A stretch of 64,000 nt of DNA from Antedon mediterranea (GCF_964355755.1 NC_092670.1:23805201-23869200), one strand, 5' to 3'. Counted from the stretch's first letter, positions 24,370 through 36,770 are shown. Numbers and translations are program-made. Notes: generated by a model not told the origin, from the letters alone.

Positions 24370-25689
24370 ATTATATGTGAATAAAGTTGTTGAACATTTC
24401 TTTTTTATTTTAGTGAATATTTCATACTAAAAAATGTTCATTGTATTAGTTTAACCACCTACAACATTTAGTTTGCAAAGATTCGTTGCAGACGTGTATC
24501 AAATCATTTCTGTTGTAAAAAACACTCTAGCGTGTATTAAAGTTTGAAGATTTTTCTAGTATTCAGTGTGTCGATATGTATGGCTGTCTCTGTCTAGACT
24601 ATCAACAAGTACAGTAAATAAAACTAGATACCATACAGCACAACAAACCAATTTTCAAAAGTCTTTTTAGTAGGTTGATAATATGAGATATATACACAGT
24701 ATTTGTCTAGACTTTGGAAGTATGATAAATAAAACAATTAGGTGTATCATAAAGATGAATATGAACATTTAAAAAAAAAACTTTCTTAGAAATACAAACA
24801 ATTTTAAGTCTTAAGAATTGGAATCCATATAAATTTTCACAAGGAAAATTAATGCCTTCTAGACATTTAAATATTTATAAAAAATGAACGGCGGCAGACT
24901 GGAGCCTTTTCAACATGAATATTGATTAATACTAGTATAGTTATACACATTATTTCTAATATGCTCTTAACATAGAAAAGGAAGAACATTTGATATCCAA
25001 ACACATTAGGTTCGAATTAAACATAATAATTTTGACATTACAGACAAAGTAAGACTTTAATAGTTTATTGTTTTGAACAAATGCATTTGTGACAATAAAG
25101 AAATTAGTAAAAGTTTTCCAGTACACCATGTTTTTCCAAAAAGTTAAAATAAATGAAGACTTTATTTTATTTTTTTAAATACATTGACTGCAAGCTTTAC
25201 TTTTAATCACCATGCTAGCAACAACAAACAATACAAAATAAAAAATGAGTACGCTCAGACTATGAAACCTCGTACATGGTTTTATGATCATCATCCAACC
25301 TTTGACATTTTCTGGGATAATACTTGTATTAATACATTAAATTAGATTACATTAAAGCTTTATCACAGAATTACAAAATGCTATCTTCCTCAATTATAGT
25401 AGTTAATGTATACATTCATTCATTCATATTAACAACAAACGCATAAAAACTCATGATATCTTCATATAATCCTTTGAATAGCTGCTTCTTGCGTTTTATG
25501 TTTCCTTAGAATAATTGAATGTTGGATAAAATTCGCAAAGAAAATCGTTTGAGAATGCAAAGGTTAAAATAAAGTTCAAAGTGGATACGGTAAAGTGTTT
25601 TAATATTGCATTTTACATTATTCATTTCAGTTCACTATATGAATATATTTCAATTTAAAAAAGTGTTGATATATTTTTAAATAAGAATC

Positions 25690-26403
25690 TAAAAGATTTA
25701 AGCAGTTTTGTAAAGAACTAAGCATTGGGAAGTATCAAGGGGTGTGGTAAAGTACCAATTGGTGTATACTGGTAAACCAAATGGTGTTGGAAAGAACAAA
25801 GTATATAGTAGTTTGGTAAAGAACCAAGCAGTTTGGAAAAGAACCAGGCAGTTTGGAAAAGAACGCAGTAAGGTAAAGAACCAAGTAGTGAGGTAAAGAA
25901 CCAACCAGTTTGGTAAAAACCAAGCAATGTGTTAAAAAAGCAAATGATGTGGTAAAGAGTGCCTACAGTAGTTTGATAAAAAGTAGTTTGGTAAATAACC
26001 AAGCAGTGTGGTGAAGAACCAAGCAGTTTCGTAAAGAACCAAGCAGTGAGGTAAAGAACCAGGTAGTTTGGTAAAGAACCAGACAGTGAGGTCAAGAGCC
26101 AAGCAGTGAAGTAAAGAACCAATCAGTGTGGTGAAGAACCAAGCAGTTTCGTAAAGAACCAAGCAGTTTCGTAAAGAACCAGGTAGTTTGGTAAAGAACC
26201 AGACAGTGAGGTCAAGAGCCAAGCAGTGTGGTAAAGAACCAGGTAGTTTGGTAAAGAAATAAGCAGTGAGGTAAAGAACCAAGCAGTTTGGTAAAGAACC
26301 AGGCAGTGAGGTCAAGAGCCAAGCAGTGAGGTAAAGAACCAATGAGTGTGGTAAAGAACCAATAAGTGTGGTAAAAAGCCAACAAATGTGGTAAAGTACT
26401 GTA
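25690..26403. repeat. 20-bp minisatellite 'GGTAAAGAACCAAGCAGTNT', about 33 copies
   Basis: Copies of GTAAAGAACCAAGCAGTTTG recur with a 20-bp period. Because several frames stay open through the array, long minus-strand ORFs appear, but they only translate the repeat (Leu-Val-Leu-Tyr patterns). The array starts about 90 bp beyond the donor of the C1B exon. Confidence 0.95.
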
Positions 26404-26490
26404 GCATAAGCGGAGTGTAAAAGTAGCAAGTACAGACTGTACTACATCATCACTAAATGGAGTAGAACATTAAGGCATGTTTTTACTTAC

Positions 26491-26602
26491 AATTACATTT
26501 CATTCCTTGGTGGTATAGCCCGTACAGAAGAGATCCACAATGGTCACAAAAAGCCGGGCTACTATATGAATGAACTCTAAACTTATGTTGACTTCTTGGG
26601 TC
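26491..26602 (-). CDS. PRKC: Conventional PKC, exon for the first two thirds of C1B
   Basis: This 112-nt exon has an AAATAG acceptor and a GTAAGT donor. It encodes 37 residues beginning [19 protein letters not shown] and continuing through [19 protein letters not shown], plus one base of the next codon. It holds the first zinc ligands of C1B in the pattern His-x12-Cys-x2-Cys-x13-Cys, the diacylglycerol-binding loops and the invariant Gln-Gly. Its length equals, from memory, the vertebrate exon. The adjoining downstream intron carries a 20-bp minisatellite starting about 90 bp past the donor. The upstream intron is the 35-kb transposon-rich one. Confidence 0.97.
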
Positions 26603-27599
26603 CTATTTAAAAAAAGACAAAACAACATGTTAAAATTTAATTATTGTTACATTAAAATTTATATATTTATTCAGATAGACTCTACAATGCTTTTTATACT
26701 ACATAATTCAAGAGTATGGCTGGTCAAGTGGCAAAGGTAAGTAATAATAGTGAAAATAAAGATATAAAAAACATTATAATCTAGGCCTAAAATCTACATT
26801 AATACCAAATGTTTTAAGATTTGCATTTATGCAGCAAAGGAAGTCATAAAACAAAGGGAAATGAGGATGAACATGGTTAAAGTTCCTCATTCGGGAAAAA
26901 AAACCTGACCTAGATGAATTAAACGGTTGATGGTCTGACATTTGTAAAGTGCAGAACAAACAATGTCATATTTCCTCTCTAAATTCACTCAAGTTGAAGT
27001 TGGCAAAGCTTTCTGTATGGATTAGTAAAGTTGAAGAAGTCAGAACTATTATTATCTTATCTTTAAATTATCCATCTGTATGTCAATTTAATTTGATTGA
27101 TAATGCAGTATAACAATTTAGGTAGTACTAGTATTGAAAACAGTTTTTCTAAATAGAAACAAGAAATTACTATCAGTACTTTCTTTCTTTCATAAAATCA
27201 TTTTTGCCATAAAGTACAATATATAGAGTATCACAACATTTTCGGGATAAAGTTTACAGGATATCAGTGTTTTTGCTTTACAAAATGGATTACATCCGAG
27301 AGAACAAACTAATAACCACATACCATAATTAGATACTTTGCTAAAATAAATGAACTTAATGTTTCCTTTATGTTTAAAACTAATAAATATTGATGTTATG
27401 TATCAAGAAATGTCTAGCTTAAACTTCCTTATACTGTTTATTTTAATATTTAATATGAATTATTACTGTATTTTACCAAAGTACTGCACTAAAACATTAA
27501 ATTATTTTCCAATCAGGATGCAGTGGAAGTATCATTAAAATTACGGTTACTGGTTAACTACTTTTTGTAAATTCATATGCTTAATTCACATGGTATTGC

Positions 27600-27730
27600 T
27601 ATAGGATATTGGAATAGCATGTGAGGCATGGGTTCGATAACTGACTATGTCATAGTCCTATAGGAAAGATATTTTACTCTCATTGCCTCATCTATTGGAT
27701 GAGATGTAAAGCTGTTGATCCTGAGGCTGT
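27600..27730 (+). mobile_element. Probable tRNA-related SINE fragment
   Basis: A B-box-like GGGTTCGATAACTG is followed by ATTTTACTCTCATTGCCTCA and CTATTGGATGAGATGTAAAG. The same GGATGAG/CTCATCC hairpin style recurs near 39833 and 51570. This is a weak call from word recognition only. Confidence 0.35.
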
Positions 27731-28904
27731 GTATACATTGCTCATATGTACGATAGACCTTGGTACATTAATCAAAAAGAGTTGGAGGTTTGTCTCCAGG
27801 ACTGTGTGCTGATCTACTAGGCACTTTGGGAGAACAATCTTGTACTGAAGAGGTCTCCCAGTAGAAGGTAGAAGTACAAAAAGAAACAAAATTTCACATT
27901 AGTGATATTGTAGGTTCACATGGGAGTAACTTGATCATGATGTAAATCTATAGAACCCTGGCCTAAATGCATATTCAAAGCCTCATACTCTTAGTATTCA
28001 TTGTCAACTTCTTTTACGTTTTGCATAATACATCCATCAAGATTCTTTAGTAAATTGCCTTGCTGTAAGGTCATAATACGTGGCTTGATATTAAATTCTC
28101 ATTGGTTTCATTAGGGAATACAAACTCTATTAGTTTAGTCTTCTTCATTAAATTGTTTCTATTAATCTCACTGTCATAGTGTCAGAAGTAAATATATTTG
28201 ATTTAAAGGTATGTTTGAATAACAGCAAACAAAAGAACTGGGGAAAATTATAATTTCTATGTAATAAAGCTTAAATAAAATGATTTTTTCGTCTTGGTTC
28301 CATTTTCTGATAAAAAATTTAAACATTTGTATACGTAAATCCAGTTTAATCCAGCACAGATTATGGCATGTTAAACACTAACAGCGATTCCAATTTTGAT
28401 GAATTTCCTAATATTTTTACTAAGAAGAGTATGGCTGTATAAATTATATACCGACTAATATTAAAATTCTGACTTTTGCTTGATAAGTAGTAGAGTAATA
28501 AGTAATTAGAAAATCTTGGCATTAAACTGGATGGTACTACCGATGTCAAATACTTCTATATTTGCCTAGAAATGTACATGCCTGTTATGAAAAAGAAGAT
28601 ATGGTGATTTTCTTTGTAATATATACTCAAGTAATAAAATGTACATAATAAAGTATAAGAGCTTCCTCATACTAAAATGTACAGAAGCCCAAAGCAGTTA
28701 CATAATGATAGAACACAATTCAGAAACATGCAATTATTACAAAGCTTGGAAGGCATTAAAATATGAATAACTGAATACTAATGAAATAGAATATAAAAAC
28801 ATTTCAATTTGAATATCATTAAATATAACACGATGAATAAGCAGACATCATATTACTGTTTTTATGATAATTATTGAATCTGAAGTAATAATGTCTGTAC
28901 AATT

Positions 28905-29240
28905 TACTAGGATGCATTTGTCCAAAAAACTACTCTAAAATCCTACAAGGTGTGTCTTTTAAGATTTTGTCTTATAGAACTGTCTAGATGCTATTTGTCC
29001 TACAGACAACTCTAAAATCTTATATGGTCTTTCTTATAGGATAATAGATTACTTGTGAGAATTGTCTAGTTATGCTATTTGTCCTACAGACAACTCTAAA
29101 AACTGATATGGTCTTTCTTATAGGATCATATATTACTTGTCCTATAGAATTGTCTAGTATGCTATTTGTTCTACAGACAACTCTAAAATACTATATGGCA
29201 AGACAGTAGGATCCTATGTTACTTGTCCTATAGAATTATT
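28905..29240. repeat. Tandem ~77-86 bp array
   Basis: Four diverged copies share TTTGTCCTACAGACAACTCT, ATATGGTCTTTCTTATAGGA and TGTCCTATAGAATTGTCTAG, with starts near 28917, 28994, 29078 and 29164. Confidence 0.85.
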
Positions 29241-29247
29241 TCTATAT

Positions 29248-29390
29248 TACAGTCGACTCCGCCTAAGTCGAATTCGCGTAAGTCAAAAAATCGCGAAAGT
29301 CGAATTTTTAGGAAAGTCCCAATTCTTTCCTATACATTACTGTGTAATTTTCTAAGTCGAAATTCGTCTAAGTCGACGTCTTTTTGCGGT
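29248..29390 (+). mobile_element. Pogo/Tigger-like terminal fragment with 'TAAGTCGAA' sub-repeats
   Basis: TACAGTCGACTCCGCCTAAG then TCGAATTCGCGTAAGTC; the word TAAGTCGA recurs five times in 140 bp. ACAGTCGACTCC-type ends are characteristic of pogo-group terminal repeats. Only one end was located. Confidence 0.5.
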
Positions 29391-31087
29391 CCGAATACAC
29401 ACATTCTTTAGTGATTTATATCATATAAGTCAAAGTCACAAATTACGTGGCAACAACGCGTTAAAAAAGCCGATGAAACGTACGTAATTCGATAAACAAA
29501 CAACAGAGGAGATAGTGGGACCATATCGGTTCTCTCAAGCAGGTTGTATAGTATAGGCGGCGTCCTACAACTCGCGCTAGTATATAGTGTATGAGTTGTT
29601 TCAGAGTTGAGAACTTGAGCGGCGTTTTGTGGGTACCTGTTTTGTGCTAGACAGATGGCAATAAACAATGGATACCGATTTCGAATAAGAACCGAAATGT
29701 ATTTATTATACGTTTTTGTATTGTTTCGGAAAAATACAGTTTATCATTGCCGATAAAGAGGCTTAGCATTTATTAGGCCTAGCTAGCTAGCTAAGCAAAT
29801 TCAATTCAAGAAGGCTCATCGCGTGGGCCGCGATCGCGACAGGGCAGGGTCCACTAGGCCTAGTCATAGAGATTTGTCCTATGAGATTTGTCTTAAAGGC
29901 CAGGTGCAAAAAAAATTTCTATTGATCATACATTCTAATAATTATCGATCTATAGTTTCCCCTATGTTTCATAATTTTTGGGATTTTATTTGTGTTACAC
30001 GAGCTTGTTGAAAATTAGAACTTTCTTATCAGATAGTTCAAATTACACAGTAAAATCTCTATTCTTTTGTACACAAATTTTGAAAATAGAGAGGTATTTT
30101 AAAAAACTATGAAAAATAAACGGTGTGGTAAAAAATGTTATCAGATGACTAAATATATAGGTAATTTAACTTGAATTTTACATTTCTGGTATTTTTATTT
30201 AACTTCAGAATTTTATTTTCATGCTATAGCAAAAATTATCCACCGTATATCCACCATCTTTTTTCACTATCTAGGGAGTCACCAGACATGTTATTACATT
30301 ATGTTAACTACCCAACTATTGAAAAAAAGTCTTCCTGGTTTTTTTGGCAGAATTTTGCCAAATTTTGTATTTGACCATATTAGGGGGAATTCATGGTTTT
30401 TCGTCTTAATTTCTGTTACAAATATTTATGTTTAGGTACAATTAACCAGATATTATATTTAAAATTAATGCCTGTACCTGAGCTTTAAGTGGTAAAAATT
30501 ACTCTGATTTTATAGTGTCCTTTCGCATCTTATAGGATCCTATATGTCAGGGTTAATTTAAATTTCTGAACTACTATTGTAACGGTGGAATTTTAGTGTA
30601 TCCGTTACGATATCATATAGTCTCAGCGGCAGGATTTCACACAGTCACAAAATGTACCAACAGCAAATATGGTTTATGGTCAGATACAGTTTTATTTAAA
30701 TATGCAATGTAATACAGTCTGTTCTGGCTATATTACATACCTTTTCTTCTCTCTATTATAAATGTTTTATTCTACCAAGCTCTTTTCCTTCTCTTCTCTC
30801 CTCTTACCAGTGCATCCATATTTTAAGGAACGGTCCTAATTAATATGCATGTACTGGGAGGGGACTATTTAGTAAAGGGAACATTCCATGATGATGGGAA
30901 GAAACCACTAGGAATGTTAATAGATGGAGTAGGGAGAAATAGTGAAAAAGGGTTGTTGACCTGATGGTCAGAGTGTTACACTATTGTGAGTAGTAGAAGC
31001 TCAACCAACTAATGTAATTAGTAATTGTAAATCAATATAAACACACAACATATATACACTAATTATATATCGTGTTTTGAAATATTA

Positions 31088-31589
31088 GGGAGGTTTCGCA
31101 ATCTTACGAATACGATAACGAAAACGGATACGTCACGCACACGTATTCGTTTTTACGTAAGCCATAAAAAATCTGTTTCGCATGGCAACGAAATATTCAG
31201 GCGCGTTCAAAGTATGACTGCGGTAAATTTGAGCGAAGCGCAGGTACGTGTTGCTTGGTGCTTGGCTGCCTAGGCCTAGCGTAACATCGAGTGAGGACTT
31301 TAAAAACTGCTATTTATGAAAATTGACATGGCATTTTAGTAAATTACTTTAGTAAATTACTTTAAATAAAAGTATAATTATATTATAATCATGAATCATT
31401 CCTGATTCAATTGCAAAATGTGCAAAATAGATCAAAAACTATACTTGTTTTGTAGTTACGAATATGACTGGTGATATTCGTCAACACGAATACGCTTTAC
31501 GAATATGAAATGGGGATCAGCTCAAAAGTTTCACAAATGTGTGACGTATCCGTTTTCGTTATCGTATTCGTAAGGTTGCGAAACCTCCC
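31088..31589 (+). mobile_element. TA-flanked MITE with ~40-bp inverted ends, copy 2
   Basis: This is the most complete copy (502 bp): GGGAGGTTTCGCAATCTTAC at the left, GTAAGGTTGCGAAACCTCCC at the right, TA on both sides. It retains the CGCATGGCAACGAAATATTC stretch that copy 1 lacks, and the internal CCTAGGCCTAGCGTAACATC. Confidence 0.9.
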
Positions 31590-32014
31590 TAATGTTTTTT
31601 TTATAAATCAAATTTGATTCAAAATAATATCATGGTACAGTTCAGATCAGATAGTTTCATCCAAGTGATGCAAACATATTATGTATTTATTCTTAAGAGA
31701 ATTGGGATTGAAGTGATACTGATATGTATAATAAATATTATTGCGACTGTCTATTTGTCATAATACTGTCTCACTGGATATCCATATTATGACAATTTTC
31801 TAACAATATTGTTTTGCAAATTATGAAGAAAATATAACTATAGTAAACTTATTATACTCATATTATAATACACAGTTCTCAAACACTTTGCGTCCAAATG
31901 CTTTCAAATTATGCGATAAATTATGTGAAAGTTAATATATGTTTTTATATCCATTTGTAAGTGATATCCTTTCATTTCTATTGCCAATATAAAATACACT
32001 CATATGGTCACTAA

Positions 32015-32502
32015 GAAACATAAGTATTAAGGGATTTTAATGAATTATTTAAACCATTTCTTATTTAATTTTTATTCCACAAATTCATGAGGTGTAATTT
32101 TCGGCATATTCAGATTTATTGGTGAGACTATCAAACACATTAGATTTGCATGAGAAATTATCGACGGGAGGAGTGGAAAACAACCAGTATGCACAAAAAG
32201 ATATTAAACACTGCATGATAAAGGATGGTCATTAACCCATCATAGACAACGTCTATGTTAAGAAACATAAGTATTAAGGGATTTTAATGAATTATTTAAA
32301 CCATTTCTTATTTAATTTTTATTCCACAAGTTCATGAGGTGTAATTTTCGGCATATTCAGATTTATTGGTGAGACTATCAAACACATTGGATTTGCATGA
32401 GAAATTATCGACGGGAGGAGTGGAAAACAACCAGTATGCACAAAAAGATATTAAACACTGCATGATAAAGGATGGTCATTAACCCATCATAGACAACGTC
32501 CT
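32015..32502. repeat. Direct 247-bp tandem duplication, nearly identical
   Basis: GAAACATAAGTATTAAGGGA starts at 32015 and again at 32262. I see only two substitutions in the two copies (ACAAATTC/ACAAGTTC and ACATTAGATT/ACATTGGATT). It is therefore very recent or an assembly duplication. No coding content. Confidence 0.95.
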
Positions 32503-33264
32503 GCTTGACGGCATTTCTTCATCTTCACTCATTTAGATATCATTACGATTATGAACATATTTAGGACTTATTATGTATTACAAGAATAATTATATATGAT
32601 TTCAAATGCATTCTGATATCCGCACATTTTAGGACAGATAGAGTAAAGATGTCCTTTTTAGTATTACTATAGTTAGTTCAGTAACCCAAATTTCAGAGCA
32701 GTCGTAACCTGAGAGATGGATTGATCCGTTCCAATTCATTTTATCTCTGTGTTTAAGATACGATGATTCAGTGGATTTACAACAGTTTTGCTAAAGCTAA
32801 ACTCCAACTCGCATATTCAACAACCATTAAATAAACATGCAAAACACGTCATTACAGTTGATGGAGATCTATTTCGCTCGTTCTATGCCATCAAATACCG
32901 CCAACATGTCAAGTTTCAGTTCAGTAAAGGTATTGCCAACGGATGATAAAGGATAGGCTAAAGAGATTTGTTTGTATTTTGTTGCTCTAAAATACAAACA
33001 AACAAACCAATTATATGAGCAAATTTATCATTATTAACTCTCCGATTTTCAGTGGATGAAGTAACAATAATCACAGTTAAACTTTGTTATAAACAAAACC
33101 TGATAAAAACAAGCACGAATGTGCAATACTCGGGGTACAGCAAAGAAGCTGTAATGATGTCATAAGACGGGATGTGACGTCACATACACATCAATAACCT
33201 CGCTACCAAATACGGCTATATCAGAACCATCTTCGAGACGTCATATGGCTGCATCCGGTTTGAA

Positions 33265-33432
33265 ATTAAAAAATCCGGCTCTATAGCTTTGAGGACATGT
33301 CTCTGTAGTATATTCATGCCAAATCCCATCTCAATAAGGGAGGAGTAGTACTTTATAAATAGCACTTTTTACTCAATAGTGTCGGATGGAAGAGGAGAAG
33401 ATGAGAGAGTCTTAGACTCGGGTACCCCGAGT
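33265..33432 (+). repeat. Inner inverted arm, left
   Basis: Runs from AAATCCGGCTCTATAGC through GAGGACATGTCTCTGTAGTA to CTCGGGTACCCCGAG, complementary to the two right-hand copies. Confidence 0.9.
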
Positions 33433-33595
33433 AACAATAATATATAAACGACATAATGGCAGGTGTGTACGTGTGTGGGATATTAATTATAGAATTTTTT
33501 ATTTATTATTTTATTTCAATGAAGATTCCGAGGCAACAGGTGAAGCACATCTGCAATTAACATTTAGTCACAATCTAGTGGCCATCTGTAAAGAG

Positions 33596-33760
33596 GGTGT
33601 TCACATGGAGTGTGTTCACATGGAGTGTGTTCACATGGAGTGTGTTCACATGGAGTGTGTTCACATGGAGTGTGTTCACATGGAGTGTGTTCACATGGAA
33701 TGTGTTCACATGGAGTGTGTTCACATGGAGGGTGTTCACATGGAGGGTGTCCACATGGAA
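33596..33760. repeat. 15-bp minisatellite TGTGTTCACATGGAG, eleven copies
   Basis: Eleven units in 165 bp, nearly perfect except the last few (GGTG, GGAA variants). Open frames across it in all three readings, including Val-His-Met-Glu-Cys repeats, are a by-product of the 15-bp period. Confidence 0.97.
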
Positions 33761-34755
33761 TGACTGGATTTAAACCAACCTGGGACAGGTATTTACTATG
33801 CAAAATGTAATACAGGTGTATTAAGATAAGATTACTGGACCCAACCCTTATAACATTATATTTTTCTCAGGACTATATTTTCCCGAAGTGCATAGCTGAG
33901 AGCAGATAAAAGCAGTCAATATCTTTTATATTACTACAGGCCTAGACCTCATACCTTTAGCGAAGAATGAACTAGCCTAGGCTCAGACTACTTCACTTAG
34001 GCTTCTTGGTTTTAAACTTCACAGACAGCAAGGTTTACTTGCGCAACAAGGATCCAATCCAAAGATGACAGCATCGGTCAGTTATCAATTATAACCCACC
34101 AATCGTTCCGCTATAATTATTTTGGAATGGTAGTCATGTGATGTCATTTTGACCAATCACGTTTTAGTATTTACATAGGCCATGTAATATTATTAAACTA
34201 CACTATATTAATAAACCATTGTATTACATCTTGTCTTATTATATAATCAGCCCGATATCATAATAGTAAAATAAGTTGGTATGTTGCCACTGAATCTTTT
34301 GGGAAATTCCCTGTTTATTTGTTACAGTAGATTTTCTTTAGTGTAAAACTACTAATAAACAATTTCCATTATATATATATTTAACAATTGTGTTTATATT
34401 TTGTGTTAGATTTTCAATTTCCTTTTTAAGTTTTATACTTTACAAAATGCTTTATAAATAATTGCATTTAACAGGTTAAAACAAAAAGAATACTTTTGAC
34501 ATGGTCCCTGGATTTTACTTCTTGGATAATCAAATTTTAGTTATTATAATAAATCATCATAATTCAAAATATTACCTTTAATTAAGGTTAATCAATTCTC
34601 CTAGGTCAATCTAATATCTACAGTAACAATTAATTACTAGTACCATGCCATATTTATTATATTAATAAATTATAGCTGAAGGGGATATTTATTAAAGTTT
34701 ATATAGCTGATGGTCAATTGAATCGTACAATTACATACCTACAGTTGTTTCATCG

Positions 34756-35253
34756 TTGTTTGTAATATACAAACTTGTGATGGTACTCGAGTTCTTAGGA
34801 GATGACTATGCATTTCACGAGTCTCAGCCTGCGCCGTCATCTAGACGTGTTTCTATGTGCGGCCTGCTCACACCGCTGAAGAAGGCCAACACATGCTCAG
34901 TAGTGTCTCTTGACCCGGAGCAAATAGAACGGGTCAACCTTCTCGCTAAGGAGGCAAAAATTCCTAATCCTGCGCCGTTCGTTCTTGGAGCGGCTTTTCC
35001 AGTGAGTGATCATTTTGAACGTTATGGTACGGCACCTGCCATTCCGGACGGCGCTAAGATACGGGTCCGCGAAGACCAAGGCTTAGACGGGAGTAAGAAA
35101 AGTTTTCTTAATGCAGCTAGTTCCAGGTCGGAGGAGTTTCTGTCAACAGAGCGGCACGCGAGACAATCAGAGCAACATCTATGGCTGGATATCTTCTTTC
35201 CTTTTCGGAAGGAAGACAAATTGGTGCGGAAGAGGGAATCTTTGTTTCTTTGA
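34756..35253 (+). CDS. Unrecognised 165-codon ORF inside the inverted-repeat element
   Basis: I do not recognise this protein. It opens MFVIYKLVMVLEFLGDDYAF; from about residue 15 the DNA becomes visibly richer in GC and the protein looks globular and natural, with SLDPEQIERVNLLAKEAKIP, then FPVSDHFERYGTAPAIPDGA and a basic C-terminus. A plausible acceptor (TTCTTAG before GAGATGAC at about 34801) suggests the coding part may really be a 3'-terminal exon. No DDE, RT or zinc-finger signature and no signal peptide are visible. Its position between the arms suggests a transposon protein or a captured host exon. Flanking DNA is AT-rich and non-coding. Confidence 0.4.
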   Translation: MFVIYKLVMVLEFLGDDYAFHESQPAPSSRRVSMCGLLTPLKKANTCSVVSLDPEQIERVNLLAKEAKIPNPAPFVLGAAFPVSDHFERYGTAPAIPDGAKIRVREDQGLDGSKKSFLNAASSRSEEFLSTERHARQSEQHLWLDIFFPFRKEDKLVRKRESLFL

Positions 35254-35524
35254 TAACAGAATTAACAATCTTATTCGGTTGCAACCATTTATTCAAGTTA
35301 TGCAGAATGATATTAAATTAATTTCAGTTCTGTCTATTTTGCCATGATGTTAAACAGTTACCTTGTTTATTACGGTATTTATGAAAAGAGTTAAACAAAC
35401 ATAAAAGGTGCCTGGGATATTTAATTGGCATTTTATACACTTTTGGCAAGTCTGAGATATTAAGAAAAATATTATATAGGCCTCAACAGCATGCTTACAA
35501 ACATTGTTATATACTTCTTGTTTT

Positions 35525-35713
35525 TACTCGGGGTACCCGAGTCTAGTACTTACTCATTTTCTCCTTCTCTTCCTCCATCTGGACACTATTGAGTAAAAAG
35601 TGCGATTTTTAAAGTACTACTCCTCCCTTATTCGTTATAGTATTGAGCTGGGATTTGGCATGAATATACTACAGGGACATGTCCTCAAAGCTATAGAGCC
35701 GGATTTTTAATTT
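35525..35713 (-). repeat. Inner inverted arm, right copy 1
   Basis: Complement of 33265-33432, starting CTCGGGGTACCCGAG and ending CCGGATTTTTAATT. Followed by a tRNA-Val-like sequence; the whole unit repeats 424 bp later. Confidence 0.9.
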
Positions 35714-35793
35714 GTTGTTAATTAATTTGTTTAATTAAGAAGCCGCAATGTGTGACACACACCACAGCGTTATGTAGTTATATGGTTATATGC

Positions 35794-35865
35794 GGCTTCT
35801 TGGCGTAGTGGTTATCACGTTTGCTTAACACGCAGAAGGTACCTGGTTCGAGCCCGGACGAAACC
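35794..35865 (+). pseudogene. tRNA-Val(AAC)-like sequence, copy 1, altered 5' half
   Basis: The 3' two thirds match tRNA-Val: GTAGTGGTTATCAC D-arm, CTTAACAC anticodon loop (AAC at 35827-35829), B-box GGTTCGAGCCC, then CGAAACC and a T9 run. The 5' strand GGCTTCTTGG no longer pairs with the 3' acceptor strand; instead GCGGCTTCTT pairs with AAGAAGCCGC at 35737-35746. Confidence 0.6.
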
Positions 35866-35948
35866 TTTTTTTTTTAAACTTTATGGTGAAAAGTACTGTA
35901 TACGCAATATGATAATTATACAGAGTATATTTTATTTTTATTATTTTT

Positions 35949-36135
35949 ACTCGGGGTACCCGAGTCTAGTACTTACTCATTTTCTCCTTCTCTTCCTCCA
36001 TCTGGACACTATTGAGTAAAAAGTGCGATTTTTAATGTACTACTCCTCCCTTATTCGTTATAGTATTGAGCTGGGATTTGGCATGAACATACTACAGGGA
36101 CATGTCCTCAAAGCTATAGAGCCGGATTTTTAATT
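35949..36135 (-). repeat. Inner inverted arm, right copy 2
   Basis: Second, nearly identical copy of the right inner arm, offset by 424 bp. The same tRNA-like sequence follows but with a deletion. Confidence 0.9.
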
Positions 36136-36216
36136 TTTTGTTAATTAATTTGTTTAATTAAGAAGCCACAATGTGTGACACACACCACAGCGTTATGTAG
36201 TTATATGGTTATATGC

Positions 36217-36274
36217 GGATTCTTGGCGTTTGCTTAACACGCAGAAGGTACCTGGTTCGAGCCCGGACGAAACC
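36217..36274 (+). pseudogene. tRNA-Val(AAC)-like sequence, copy 2, D-arm deleted
   Basis: Same as copy 1 but the TAGTGGTTATCACG segment is missing between GGCG and TTTGCTTAACAC. Anticodon loop, B-box and T-run remain. Not a functional tRNA. Confidence 0.6.
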
Positions 36275-36487
36275 TTTTTTTTTAACTTTATGGTGAAAAG
36301 TACTGTATACGCAATATGATAATTATACAGAGTATATTTTATTTTTATTATTTTTTAAAATACTTATTTTGTGTAATCGGTAATTATCACTTTTACACAT
36401 GTTTATTTTGCTTTGTGCTTATTACCATTTATTTGTAATTTAAATGGATTAAAAAACTTTCTGTAACCCACATTTTTAATGTAAGAG

Positions 36488-36556
36488 GTTTCGTAGTGTA
36501 GTGGTTGTCAAGTCTGCTTAACACGCAGAAGGTACCGGTTCGAGCCCGGACGAAAC
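36488..36556 (+). pseudogene. tRNA-Val(AAC)-like sequence, copy 3, near intact
   Basis: A-box TAGTGTAGTGG and B-box GGTTCGAGCCC are consensus; the anticodon arm TCTGC-TTAACAC-GCAGA is perfect. The acceptor is GTTTCG/CGAAAC, six pairs. The T-arm lacks a base and the sequence ends in a T8 run. 69 nt, three shorter than a normal tRNA-Val. Confidence 0.5.
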
Positions 36557-36770
36557 CTTTTTTTTAAACTTTATGGTGAAAAGTACTGTATTCGCAATAT
36601 GATAATTATACAGAGTATATCTTATTTTTATTATTTTTTTAAATACTTATTTTGTGTAATCGGTAATTATCACTTTTACACATGTTTATTTTGCTTTGTG
36701 CTTATTACCATTTATTTGTAATTTAAATGGATTAAAAAACTTTCTGTAACCCACATTTTTAATGTAAGAG

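Larger units (their letters stand above)
23675..26490 (-). other. PKC intron splitting C1B
   Basis: This 2.8-kb intron holds the 56-bp palindrome, the element fragment at 24150-24369 and the 20-bp minisatellite at 25700-26400. The stretch 24400-25690 is plain AT-rich DNA with nothing recognised. Confidence 0.85.
26603..33108 (-). other. 35-kb PKC intron, 5'-distal part
   Basis: No gene is recognised. It contains a SINE-like word group near 27625-27720, a tandem array at 28905-29240, a pogo-like fragment at 29248-29390, a CpG-richer patch at 29400-29860 without a supportable gene, MITE copy 2 and a recent 247-bp duplication. 26610-27600, 27730-28900, 29870-31080 and 32510-33108 show nothing I can name. 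Confidence 0.8.

Noticed and set aside
25698-26429. Overlapping minus-strand ORFs of up to 165 codons rich in Leu, Val, Tyr, Phe
   Set aside because: They only translate the 20-bp minisatellite, and several frames are open at once.
29400-29860. CpG-richer patch as a possible internal promoter or first exon
   Set aside because: No ORF, splice donor or core promoter could be supported; transposon DNA is equally likely.
33473-33810. ORFs with Val-His-Met-Glu-Cys or Cys-Ser-His-Gly repeats
   Set aside because: The 15-bp minisatellite is a multiple of three, so all frames stay open; no sign of selection for a protein.
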